64,000 nt of DNA, taken from assembly GCF_010183535.1 (NCBI RefSeq), contig NC_071329.1, positions 19,606,879-19,670,878 of the forward strand. Direction: 5' to 3'. The notes beneath the pieces were generated by a model, which was given only the letters and a program-made list of their open reading frames with translations, ran no database searches and was not told where the DNA came from. Below are positions 37,741-47,798 of the stretch, in pieces. Both the position numbers and the translations under genes were made by a program. How positions within the stretch are numbered: position 1 is the stretch's first letter; every line of letters begins with the position of its first letter. Origin of the DNA: Caenorhabditis remanei. Lineage: Eukaryota; Nematoda; Chromadorea; Rhabditida; Rhabditidae.

Positions 37741-38531
37741 TACGAGAGCCGCGTCGCCTCGAACGGAATAAGCCGCGACGCGGCGGACGGCGCTGGGCGC
37801 TATGAAAAATCTGCTTTTTCCACTGAAAACATAAAAGAAAAGTGTCTGTTTTGAAGAAAAAAGTCAAAATCAACTAGAATTACATTTTCCTGTTTCAGAA
37901 AACACAATTTTTTCTATAGACTCTAAAAAATGCGACAAAGACATGACATTTAATAAAGCTTTCCGACAAGGAAAACTAAGAGAATACTCACATTTGGTAA
38001 CGTTTACAACGAAAAACTATCGAACAACATCTACTTTTTTATCAAAAAAGCAAAAAAACGAAGAAAAATTAGAAAAATATAGAATAATTTATACTGAATT
38101 TTGAAGAAGCGTTGTTGATGTGAAGTTGTGCCGAAGATTTACAACTTTAGCGAAAAGACGAGGCGTAGATGATGAAATCTGAAAGTTTTATTCATGACTC
38201 TACGGGAAAACTGACTAATCGGAAGTTATACGTGGAAAAAATAACCTGAAATTTTCGCCTCGACTTGTATGTTGATTTTGTCCATTTTTCGCTGCATTAG
38301 TTGACTGAAAAAAGATTTTTTCGGTTCTGTAACAATATTTCGAACAAAAAACAAAGTAAAAGTACGAAAAGTCGGTTTTAAACGAGAAAAAATGAAGAAA
38401 ATTGAGCTTTTTTGACGAAAAAACGAGCTTCGCGGCTTATCACTTGAAGGGAGCCGCGACGCGCACGCAACGCATCTCTCTCGGTGTCGATTTACGAGAT
38501 TGATTTGAGGTTCATCGCTGTTACCCCGTGA
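37696..38531. mobile_element. inverted-repeat element supplying the transporter's 3' coding end
   Basis: The left end TCACTGGGTAACAGCGATGA mirrors the right end, which reads TCACGGGGTAACAGCGATGA on the minus strand; the match continues through ACCTC (about 25 bp). Both sides are flanked by GAAA (37692-37695 and 38532-38535), a likely target duplication. The interior has GC-rich CGCGACGCG-type patches near each end and A+T-rich sequence between. No transposase is visible. The transporter stop codon (37738-37740) lies 45 bp inside. Confidence 0.7.
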
Positions 38532-39024
38532 GAAATACGTGGAAAACGTAGAAACGAATTCAGACGACGTTTTTTCTGAAGATTCCTCGATTTTGAAACT
38601 TAAATTATGATTTTACCTGTAATTTTTGTATTTTTGGTCAGTTTTTGATGTATTTTCGCCACGTGTAACGAAATAAATGATCTCGAATCGCTAATAAGAA
38701 GTTTTCCTAACGTCTTCTAAAAAATTCTGCAAAAAACGAGTTATGCGCAAGCAGCACGAGAAATGCGCAAGAAAATTTGTTTGCGTATTACTCGTTTTTC
38801 GAAAAATTATTCATTTCTGCAAATTTTCAGGTTAATCAACATTTTTCCGATGCTTTTTGAGGTTTTTGAGTGTGAAATCAGAATTTTCAAGTGCTGAATT
38901 TGTGTAAAACTATTAAGAAGTTCAGAAAATTGTCAAGTTGAGCTTGAAATCCTTCTCGAATTATTTGTCTTTATTTCTTTCTGTCCTGTTCTCAACATTC
39001 CTTATAAAACTTTATTTTTTCCAG
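37741..39024. other. spacer: mobile element plus upstream region of the C1D operon
   Basis: Most of it is the 836-bp element (to 38531). The remaining 490 bp before the C1D start is A+T-rich and ends in TTTTTTCCAG just before the ATG. No further gene seen. Confidence 0.45.
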
Positions 39025-39715
39025 ATGACCACGACAATCCCACCAGATTTGATTGCAAGACTACAAAAATTCGACCAACTCATCACAAAAATCGAGGACG
39101 CCATCGAGGAGATCGATGTCGGAACCGATAAACATTTTGAGGTTCCGATTAAATAAATAAATTTTATTTCTATCCGCAAACGTTTTTTTCAGCGAAGTGC
39201 CCACGAAATGGCTTTGGTCGACTCGATGAGCATGTTTTTGATGGATAGTCTGTTATGGGCGGTGCAGGCGACGAAAGGTGGTGGAGCAGATAAAAATGAA
39301 GATCTGTTGATTGATTTGGTAAGTTAAATGAGTATTTCAAGCTGAAAATCATTAAAAAATGCTTCTTCTTCAAAATTTCTACGAAAACAACCTGCTTTTA
39401 ATATTGGTCTGCTAGCTTCACTACAAAATATACATTCTGAGCTAGCAGGCCAACGGTTGGTCTGCTAGCTCTGATAGTGTAGTTTGTAATGAGCAAGCAG
39501 ACCAATTTACGCTGGATTTTCCCATAGATTCCTTTTTCCAGGCCCGAACGAAACGTGTCACCGCCGACATGAAGGCGATCAACGCTCGCCAGGACGCACC
39601 ACGTATCAACAAGACAGCCGCCGCCAATTTCGTGAGGAACGCTCTCTGGGAGGTACCCGAACAGGGAACATCGACGGAAACAGCTCCAGATCCGCCAGTG
39701 AAAATGGAAGAATGA
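39025..39715 (+). CDS. C1D / Rrp47 (Lrp1) nuclear exosome cofactor
   Basis: Exons 39025-39141, 39193-39318 and 39542-39715 (138 aa; human C1D is about 141). It is a Sas10/Utp3/C1D-family protein: helical N-terminal half (LIARLQKFDQLITKIEDAIE), then SAHEMALVDSMSMFLMDSL, and the signature APRINKTAAANFVRNALWE, matching the family RLD/NKxAAxRFVRNALW. Family members bind the exonuclease Rrp6 and help the nuclear exosome process RNA; C1D also binds nucleic acid. The usual Lys-rich tail is missing here, replaced by an acidic/Pro tail ending PPVKMEE. The ATG follows TTTTTTCCAG with no gap, a clear SL-type acceptor. It is the first gene of a probable operon. The intron 1 donor (GAG/GTTCCG) is weak but required. 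Intron 2 holds a hairpin pair. Confidence 0.85.
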
Positions 39716-39977
39716 ATGAATAACTCGATAATAATTTGTTTTTGTTTGTATTTTCTTGTTGAGTTTTCCTTTTTCCTTTCTTTTTTCCTTTTCTCCACCA
39801 AAATTGCGATAAAATCTGCGAATAACGCAAGCGCGCCCCTTCGCACACCTCACCGATCGCCGTTGTCGTGCTGGCTTTTTGCTATTTTTCTTTCTTCGTT
39901 TCAGAAACCCCACGTGGATGTAAAACGTGTGTAAATTTTATAGAGAAATCGCCACGTGGACGATTATTGATTAATTG
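39716..39977 (+). promoter_or_regulatory. probable operon spacer with downstream trans-splice acceptor
   Basis: 262 nt lie between the C1D stop and the SMIM7 start. There is a pyrimidine-rich tract at about 39762-39800 and a strong acceptor (TTCTTCGTTTCAG, ending 39904) about 190 nt after the C1D stop, followed by AAACCCC. This is the arrangement expected for SL2 trans-splicing of a downstream operon gene. The leader type itself cannot be read from DNA. Confidence 0.5.
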
Positions 39978-40578
39978 ATGCTCTCCGAGCTCATTATCGC
40001 TGGAACACTCGTCATCAACGCGTTCGCTGTTCTCAATTTTAATTTGTAAGCGATTTTTGAGGTTTTTTCGAAAAAGAACATCTAAAATGTACAGAAAAGC
40101 TCAGAAATACATCAGAATAAAAATAAAATAACTATTTAGCAGACAAACTATAATTGTTGACTGTTTCTGTAGATTTTGATGTGTTTTTCTAATGTTTTAC
40201 AAAGTTCTTGTGTTTTTTCGAGAATCTTGCTGCTAAACCTGAATTTCTTGAGTCAAAACTCGGAAAAAATCACCGGAGTTCGACGGTGGTCTGCCACTAC
40301 AAACTACAGAAAAATAGCTAGCAGACCAACGCTCATTTCGTTCTGATTATAATCAATTTCACTGCTTCTTTGGAATCTTTACTATATTGTTTTCCAATTT
40401 TTTCATTTTCAGATCAAAAAGCCCAGAAAACGCATTCGGAGTCGTCGAAACCAACCAAACCGATTCGCTTGGCGATAAAATTCGTAATTTCCTGAGGTCT
40501 CTGCAATACTTCCGTGTCTTCGTTGCTATCTGGAATATCTTCATCATATTTTTGATGCTCGTCTTCTTCTCTCATTAA
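39978..40578 (+). CDS. SMIM7 orthologue, small integral membrane protein
   Basis: Exons 39978-40045 and 40413-40578 (77 aa; human SMIM7 is about 75). The N-terminal segment MLSELIIAGTLVINAFAVLN and the C-terminal block LGDKIRNFLRSLQYFRVFVA then IWNIFIIFLMLVFF align closely with SMIM7, which has the same layout of two hydrophobic segments around a short hydrophilic loop. Its role is poorly known; it is a conserved small protein of the secretory-pathway membranes. It sits between C1D and COG4 on the same strand. The spacing (262 nt upstream, only 31 nt downstream) suggests one polycistronic unit. The 367-nt intron contains a hairpin (40287-40328) that has lost the last bases of its left stem. 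Confidence 0.88.
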
Positions 40579-40609
40579 ATACCTGATTAGCTGAAAATAA
40601 ATATCAAAA

Positions 40610-43600
40610 ATGCCCGAAGTTTTACTTCATTCAGTGAGTTTTCACTTTATTAAATGTTTATTCACACAAATCAATTTTCTTTCAGAAATATCTCTCTGGC
40701 GTACCGGCGGGACGTAAAAATGGTGCAAGAATCGCTCAAAAAACTGAAAAATCCGACGAAAAGGAGGAGAAACAGTTTGATTTCTCTAGAAAAATCAGAG
40801 AACTTCGGCTGGAACTCGAAATAAAAAAAAGAGAAGAGGAACGAATTGAGAAAGACATTGCGATTATTCTGGAGGAGAACACTATCGGTAAGTAACGAAA
40901 AAATAAAAATACAGAAAAACATAGGGAAACTGCTTATTGGTCTGCTAGCTCACTACAAACTATGAGATACAGAGCTTGCAGACCAACGTTGGTCTGCTAG
41001 CTCTTTTTGTGTAGTTTGTGTCATAGCTAGCAGACCAAAGTTATTTTTGGTTATTTTTTCATTTTTTTTTCAATGATATCAGTTTCATTTTCAAGACAGA
41101 CTTTGTGCATTTCCACAAGGAAAATTCTGTAGTTTGTAGTCAATTTTCCCTCAAACTTTTTTTTCAGATGGCGGAGAACAAAATCGCTCATTCGGTCTCG
41201 CCGTGACACGTCTCAATAATCATATGCTTGTTGTCGAGAACTCCGCGAAACAATTGACAAGTGCCCTCAAGAATATCTCCAGTTTAGCTGATACTATTAG
41301 TGGAAGAGTTGGTTTTGATGGAAATATTGGAAAAATAAAGTTTTTTATTCAGGTATCCGCGTTGGACGTCGCCAAGACACGTGTGGTCGGATGTCTTCAG
41401 TTGGCTGGAGATATGAAAGATTTGGGTGAGTTTTGATTGCAAATAGACTAAAAACGGCGAAAATAAAATGAAAAGACGATGACTACAAACTAGGCAGACC
41501 AACGTCTGCTGGGCTACAAACTATAGAACGAGAACTAGCAGACCAACTCAGAGATTTTCATAAATTGGTCGATGAAAATGCTTAAAAATCCAATGCTTCT
41601 CTTTATTCATTCAGCAAGAACTCAAAATTTTAATCTTCATCTGCTAGCAATCAATTAAATCTCTAATTAAAGTTCTTTGTAATGACATCTATTTTCAGGT
41701 CACTGCGCGGAAGGTATCGACGACGCCATTCGTTCCGAGGATTTCGAAATCGCCTCTCAACACATCCATCGTTTCCTCACTCTCGATGAAGCTGTATTCC
41801 AAATCAGAGAATTCAAACAAAAGGATGCCACTGACTCAATTCGTCACAGTTATGAAATACTCTCATCTGCCAAGGACCGTCTTTCGAAAATTTTGAAATC
41901 TCGACTGACGGAAGCTGTACAGAAGGGAGATATCGCTGAAATGCAAAGATTCGTGAAGCTGTTTCCGTTGATACATGAATCTGATGAGGGGTTACAGAGA
42001 TATTCTGTGTTTTTGAATCAGAAGATCGATAAATTGGCAGATGAAAATTTGGCGGTAGGTAAAGCGGTGAAAAATTCTGCGAAAAAATGTAGAAAATATG
42101 GAGGAAAGCAGCGAAATCGAGAAATTGGTCTGCTATCTCCCCTACAAACTACAGAAAAATAGCTAGCAGACCAATTTTTGAACACGAACATTCAAAAAAA
42201 GATTGTTATCTTATAGATAATGAAAGCCGGTGGAACTGATGACAATCGTCGAAACGTTCTGTATGCTGATACTCTATTCATGTTTTTCGAAGGTGTCGCC
42301 GAAATTATTGAAACAAATTTACCGGTCCTCGAACACTCGTATGGAATGGAGAAGTTGTTGGATTTTATGTTCATTTTGCAGGTAAATATATTTATATCTT
42401 AACGATTAAAAAACTATTTTAGGCCAGAATCGACGAATTCTTCCGACGACTTCTCGAGGAATTCGATACTCGTCGCCGTCTTTCTCATCTGAATCGTCTC
42501 GTCGATGACGTCATTCATAAACAGAAATCCGCAGCTTCAGAGCATTCAGAAGACGTACCAGATGCACTCGAAATCGATGCGATCGCTTCGGAAATTTGTA
42601 TGATGAACTCGTCAGTGGAGATGTATTGGAGATTTATATCGAGAAGAATCGGGAAGAATAATAAGGATACTTTGGGAGAAAAAAGTGGAAATGATGAGGA
42701 AGAGGAGACTGAAGAAGCACGTTTAGAGAGGCAAAGATTGAGAAAAGAGGCGAAAGATCAGAAAATGGATCAGTTATTGAATAGAAGTAGAGTTGGAACG
42801 AAGATGCAAGAACTCATTGGAAATTACTGTCGATTAGAACATTTCTACATGCTGAAATCTGTTCAAAAAGCTATCAAATCTGATGCCAAGGAAGATGTTG
42901 GCGGATTGACGAGGTAATTAGTAGAAAATAGCGAAAAAAGTGAAATCCACGACAGGTTGATCTGCTAGCTCTACTACAAACTACATTTCTAGAGCTAGCA
43001 GACCACTGTTGGTCTGCTAGCTCTGACCTTGTAGTTTATAGTAGAGATAGCAGACCAATTAACATGTTGCCGTTTTTTTTTCACGATTTTTTGTCATTTT
43101 CGATCATATTTATGGATAATTTTAACCATATTTATTCCAGTTCTCTCATCGACGACGTCGTCTTCATCATCCGCAAATCAATTCGTCGTGCAGCTGGTTC
43201 TGGAAATGTGGATAGTGTATGTGCTACAATAAACAACGCGACAGCTCTTCTGGATACTGTAATTCATTCATCACTTCATCATAATATACAATCTGGATAT
43301 GTGACATCTGCCAACTTTGCATCTGAAGCATTCACCGCGTATCAACAAGGAAAACAAGTGAAAGAGGCCGCTGAATCACAAAAAGAACAATTCTTGTTAG
43401 CAGTGAATAACTCGGCGAAACTGTCAGAGTTATTGATTGAATTACAAAAAGGATTGATATCCGAATGGTCTGGAATCAAGAGACCGCCCGTTGAGAAGAA
43501 TAAATTGGAGCATTCAACGACGCAAATCGAGGAATCAGCGAAGAAATTGAGTGCATTGGCAAAGCATGGAGTGGAGGAGCTGTTTAAGAGTGCATTCAAG

Positions 43601-44619
43601 ACGAAGATTCGACAGGGGTATGTTTTCAAACGGAACAATGTCATAATTCGGAAAAAAAATTGAAAGAAAATGAGAAATTGGTCTGCTAGCTTCATTGCTG
43701 TAGTCTTCAGCCGTTCTCTCAGAATTGTGAAGTTTTCAGCTAAAATTTCGGTTTTTCGTTACAATTAGAAAAAGAAATGAAAACAACTGAAATTCAACTT
43801 TTTCAGAAAGAAAAAGCATGAAATCAGCGAAATTTAAAAAATCTTTCTAAACTTCGTCATTGGTCTGCTAGCTCCATTGCTGTAGTTTGTAGTGGAGCGA
43901 GCAGACCAATATTGAGTTTTTTGCTTCTCTACACTATTTCCCTCTTTCTTTGTCTATTTTTCCTCCATTTTTGTTCGAAAATTCATAAATTTCCGTGTTT
44001 TCAGAGCCGACCCATACCAAAACATCGACCGTCAGATGACAATGCAAGACGTTGAATATTTTGAAGCACACGATCCATTTATGGAGAACTATCTCGCTCA
44101 AATCGATCGATTATTGGTTGAAAATGAGCCACACCTCTTCCCGGATAATTATCAAACGATTCTTCTATTCACGGCTGCCGAAATCGCTCGTCAAATCGAA
44201 GGATCCATTGCCAAGTGTCAATTCAATCGATATGGCGCATTACAATTAGATAGAGAATATCGACAGATTTGTGCTTATTTGACGAATGTTGCCGGATGGT
44301 CGGCGAGAGAAAAAGTCGCCAGATTGGGACAGGTTTGTGATGTTTTGATGAACGTTGGTCTGCCAGCTCCCTACAAACTACAACTCGGGAGCTAGCAGAT
44401 CAACTATCCCCTCATCTCCAATATCTATTCAAAACGTTTTGTTTCCAGATTGTCGCGCTCCTCAATGTAGAAACAATTGAAGAAGCAATGGAAGTATGGC
44501 ATAATTCAAAAGCAATGACAACATCATCCACAACTCGTACTCTTTCTCTTCCAGAAGTCCGGAAAGTTCTGTCTCTTCGAGCTGATTTCCCTACTGTAGC
44601 TATTAAATCAATTGAGTAA
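40610..44619 (+). CDS. cogc-4: COG4, conserved oligomeric Golgi complex subunit 4
   Basis: Exons 40610-40633, 40686-40887, 41168-41307, 41353-41425, 41699-42054, 42217-42381, 42423-42913, 43141-43617, 44005-44332 and 44449-44619 (808 aa; human COG4 is 785). COG4 is a lobe A subunit of the COG tether, which docks retrograde vesicles at the Golgi through SNAREs. The N-terminal coiled coil (IRELRLELEIKKREEERIEK) is followed by clear family blocks: VSALDVAKTRVVGCLQLAGD, IRSEDFEIASQHIHRFLTLD, YADTLFMFFEGVAEIIET, MQELIGNYC, DDVVFIIRKSIRRA and ADPYQNIDRQMTMQ. An acidic insert (DEEEETEEARLERQ-like) lies near residue 420. The ATG is only 31 nt after the SMIM7 stop; the nearest acceptor is TGATTAG at 40590. 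Intron 3 (45 nt) has no in-frame stop. Six introns carry hairpins or derivatives. Confidence 0.93.
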
Positions 44620-45063
44620 ATATGTCTATTTTAATTTTATCATAATTTATTGTTCCCATATTTCCTCCCAAACATGTGAGCACTCTTCTCCGTCTATGGG
44701 TTCTTCTTTCTGTGGTTTTTGTTGTGATTTTTGTGTTTTTAAAAGAAAAAAAGGAGAGAATTGATGAATAATATAATTTATTGAAGTATATTTATGTGTT
44801 TATGCGATTAACTTTCGTTCATATTCTGATTTTATATTCAAAGTTAACAGAAAAATGAAAAAAAGAGGAGATTGGTCTGCTAGTTCAACTACAAACTACA
44901 ATATCAAGGATAGCAGACCAATATCGGTCTGCTATCTCAAGGTTTGTAGTTTGTATTGGTGCTAGCAGACCAACACTTTAGTTGATTGAAACGATTATTT
45001 AATAGATTTTAGTAAAATTTTTTCGAGGTTAAAGAAGAAAAGACAATAATAATCAGCTGGAAA

Positions 45064-46298
45064 TTATACAAATTCTACACAAGGTTGATATTTCGTATAC
45101 CATTTCGGATGCAATTTAATATCATCATCATGCTGAAAATCAGCTGGCAAATCTCCGAAATCCTTTCGTTTGTTGAAAGCTCTCCGGATTGCCACGTGGC
45201 AAATCACTCCTCCAATTGGTTTTTTAGTTTCAAATTCGTCTTTTGTTGCTCGATGTTTACATATAAGAAATTGATCTGTGAAAATCATTGAAAAGGCGTC
45301 GACACTGATGAAAAATGAGCAGAAAATTTTGAATGAAGAGATCAAAAGTTTTAGATGATATCTTTGATTTTGGGATTCCAGTCCAATCAGGAGAATAATA
45401 GCATAAATAAGATGTAGAAGTGCAATAACTTTGACGTATAGTTTGACTCCGAATGAGAATGGCATCATTTTGACGGGAAGTCGAACATAAAGACGAGTAC
45501 CAAGATTACAAAACAAAAGATAGAAGAAGACATATGCGTGGACTGCTACTGCATCAATTATTCGAATTATCTGAAATATTGTGATCTTTAAAGTCAAATT
45601 TGACGTTTTGGGAGCTTTGGTATGCTAGCTCGATCTGTGTAGTTTGTAGTCTAGCTAGCAGTCCAATTTCAGTGTTTTTCATGAAGAATCGCAAAAATTC
45701 GGAGATTTTTCAAAAAAATCAGACAAAATTGTCTATTTTTTGTTAAAAATTGACGATTAATTGATCTGAAGCTGGATTCCTCGAAAAATGTCGGAATTAC
45801 TGCGACTTTTAGTCAAAAATATTGAAATTGGTTTGCAAGCTACAAACTACAAGTTCAGAGCTAATTGTTGGTTAGTGATCTCACATTTAAATCGAATCCT
45901 TTTCTTCTTTCTGTAAAAATGCAGAAAATTTGTGAATGAACACTCAAAACCATCCCGAATAATCCAAGTTGAACGTGAATTAGACTTTGAATACTTCGAA
46001 GTAAAAAGGAGACCGAAATCATCAAAATAAGGAAACATATGAGGAAAAAACAAATTGTGAATGAGAAAACTTCACTCTTCCTCTGTTCATCTTGCGACTC
46101 GTAGAATAAAAACGGATGAGAAATGAAGAAAACGAGAAATGAGTGCCAGAATATCATATTAGTATTGAATATGAATGTACGAGTGTATGAAGTCACACAT
46201 TCCACATAAAAATAGATTGGACTGATGAGAAATTTCAGAATACATCTGATATAATCTCGAGTTTCGAAATATTTCAGCGATTTCTTTTGACGTGGCAT
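45064..46298 (-). CDS. multi-pass membrane protein, unknown family (paralogue A)
   Basis: Exons 45885-46298 and 45064-45570 (minus), 306 aa. Hydrophobic segments suggest about seven membrane passes: four in exon 1 (around ILKFLISPIYFYVE, MIFWHSFLVFFISHPFLFY, FTICFFLICFLILMISVSFL and GLFGMVLSVHSQIFCIF) and three in exon 2 (HAYVFFYLLFCNLG, VIALLHLIYAIILLIGL and SSFKIFCSFFISVDAFS). The C-terminal tail is hydrophilic, with a conserved IGGVICHVAIRRAFNKRKD stretch and DDDIKLHPKWYTKYQP. No rhodopsin-type motif is visible and I do not recognise the family. Its paralogue at 48230-49437 has exons of identical length. The 314-nt intron holds hairpins at 45617-45666 and 45829-45866 (partial). Confidence 0.8.
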
Positions 46299-46313
46299 TA
46301 CGTTGAGTCTCTA

Positions 46314-46728
46314 TTATCGGAATAAAAAAGTTCCGACATTTTTTACCGACGCGCAAGGTTCGCGCCACTGATCTCCGGGAACGCCCACTCATCATAAACA
46401 TTTCTTCTGCAAGGGCAGGGCACAGTTTCATTGATTTCGCGGGTGAAGTTTTGTTTAAAAATACCACTTTTAAAATAAAATTTGACCTATTTCCTTTAAA
46501 ATTTGATCTTTTTTCTTCAAACTTCATGGTGGAAATGAAATTTTAAAGGAAATAGGTCAAATTTTATTTTAAAAGTGGTATTTTTAAACAAAACTTCACC
46601 CGCGAAATCAATGAAACTGTGCCCTGATCTTGCAGAAGAAATGTTTATGATGAGTGGGCGTTCCCGGAGATCAGTGGCGCGAACCTTGTGCGTCGGTAAA
46701 AAATGTCGGAACTTTTTTATTCCGATAA
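46314..46728. mobile_element. 415-bp foldback element with TA target duplication and an empty paralogous site
   Basis: Almost the whole element is one palindrome: arms of about 190 bp (46314-46503 and 46539-46728) starting TTATCGGAATAAAAAAGTTC and ending in its mirror, around a short centre. TA flanks both ends (46312-46313 and 46729-46730). The duplicated copy of this locus (around 49451) reads GTCTCTATGCCATTC with no insertion, exactly the pre-insertion form. Insertion into TA points to a Tc1/mariner-type source. The element lies 15 bp upstream of the paralogue A start codon. No coding capacity. Confidence 0.88.
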
Positions 46729-46841
46729 TATCCCATTCAAACCTCCCGCTCAATAATGAAGCAACGACACTCCGTTGTTACGTCATCGCGTGTTCTCAGC
46801 GTTTCGTTTCAACGGAACGGCAACGAAAGAGAGGGTTTAAC

Positions 46842-47105
46842 GAAACCGCAACGAAACCGCAACGAAACGAAAACTGAAAATCGGTTTAACGAAACGAAAA
46901 CGGAAGAAAATCTCAACGAAACGGCAACGAAACCGCAACGAAACGAAAACTGAAAATCGGTTTAACGAAACGAAAACGGAAGAAAATCTCAACGAAACGG
47001 CAACGAAACCGCAACGAAACGAAAACTGAAAATCGGTTTAACGAAACGAAAACGGAAGAAAATCTCAACGAAACGGCAACGAAACCGCAACGAAACCACA
47101 ACGAA
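46842..47105. repeat. minisatellite, 76-bp unit, ~3 copies
   Basis: The unit starting GAAAACTGAAAATCGG begins at 46869, 46945 and 47021 (period exactly 76). Inside each unit are shorter CAACGAAACGG / CAACGAAACCG steps, so it is a two-level repeat. It lies between the two segmental-duplication copies. The frames open through it on both strands are repeat artefacts. Confidence 0.9.
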
Positions 47106-47279
47106 TCGGAAATCAATCGATAGTGTCCCTAAACTTTGCGCGAATGTCAAAACGAAGCTCTGTTGAAATAATATTTTTTTAGTAATGTTTTTCCAGTTTT
47201 TTTAAATAAAATTTTCCGTAGAGTTTTCAGCGAGAAAAATTAATGCTGCGAACAAAATTAGTTTAACTTTTTCAGGTAG

Positions 47280-47580
47280 CCGTGCACTAATGGAACAAAA
47301 TCGCAGAAAACTGTTGTCACAACCTTTTCTGTCAGAAACCAAATGAAAAAGGTGACGACGTCGAATATCGAGTATTTAACTAATATTCTTTTTCAGGCTA
47401 GTCGCTGCTCTCAGTCAGGATGGAAGTTCAGAGGTTAATTTTTAGAACCTCCTTTCCGACATCACCAAGTTCGCTGGGATTGTTTTCGACAAGGTACAGA
47501 GAGCACTGTATAGATACTTAAAAATTTGTGTAATTTGTTTTCAGTATTGAGTTACGACGCTTCGACATTGTCACACTCAA
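47280..47580 (+). other. exon-like remnants between the duplicated genes
   Basis: Several short stretches look like exons: an ATG at 47291 reading MEQNRRKLLSQPFLSETK; after TTTTTCAG near 47397, an open stretch reading LVAALSQDGSSE; after TTTTTAG, NLLSDITKFAGIVFDK before GTACAG. They do not join into one uninterrupted model that I can defend. Perhaps a decayed gene copy, or chance. Confidence 0.2.
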
Positions 47581-47630
47581 CATACAGCAATTCGTCAATG
47601 AGGAAGTCTACGAGTTGTTTATTTGAGTTG

Positions 47631-47678
47631 TTTACGCTGATGTTTACGCTGAGGTTTACGCTGATGTTTACGCTGAGT
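47631..47678. repeat. 12-bp tandem repeat TTTACGCTGATG
   Basis: Four consecutive 12-bp units TTTACGCTGA(T/G)G, ending just before the hairpin copy at 47687-47735. Confidence 0.85.
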
Positions 47679-47798
47679 TGTTTATTTTGGTCTGCTAGCT
47701 CAAAATATGTAGTCTATAGTGAGCTAGCAGACCAATAGGCGTTTCGAACTTTTTTTTTCGATTTTTCAATATAAAAAGTTATAATCTTTATAATTTCC

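Larger units (their letters stand above)
39404..44403. repeat. hairpin family in the C1D-SMIM7-COG4 introns
   Basis: Copies: 39404-39453 + 39457-39505 (C1D intron 2, pair); 40287-40328 (SMIM7); COG4 introns: 40937-40986 + 40989-41038 (pair), 41500-41545 (degenerate), 42125-42174, 42957-43006 + 43009-43058 (pair), 43678-43711 (half), 43860-43909 and 44355-44403. All pairs have the ACTACAAACTACA copy first and the TGTAGTTTGTAGT copy second. A lone loop core (CTGTAGTTTGTAGT) lies near 41130. Confidence 0.88.
44700..46795. repeat. segmental duplication, copy A
   Basis: About 44706-46313 plus 46731-46795 is colinear with 47799-49513: the 3' flank (TCTGTGGTTTTTGTTGTGAT), the hairpin pair, the membrane-protein gene with its intron, and the 5' flank (GCAACGACACTCCGTTGTTA). 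Copy A carries a 415-bp foldback insertion that copy B lacks. Both copies encode an intact gene. Confidence 0.85.

Noticed and set aside
39398..39934. Minus-strand open frames of 171, 134 and 80 codons
   Set aside because: They are antisense to the well-supported C1D exon 3 and its 3' region and include hairpin sequence.
46756..47116. Open frames reading repeated NETKTE or RFRFV patterns
   Set aside because: They are translations of the 76-bp minisatellite with period-related repeats, not proteins.
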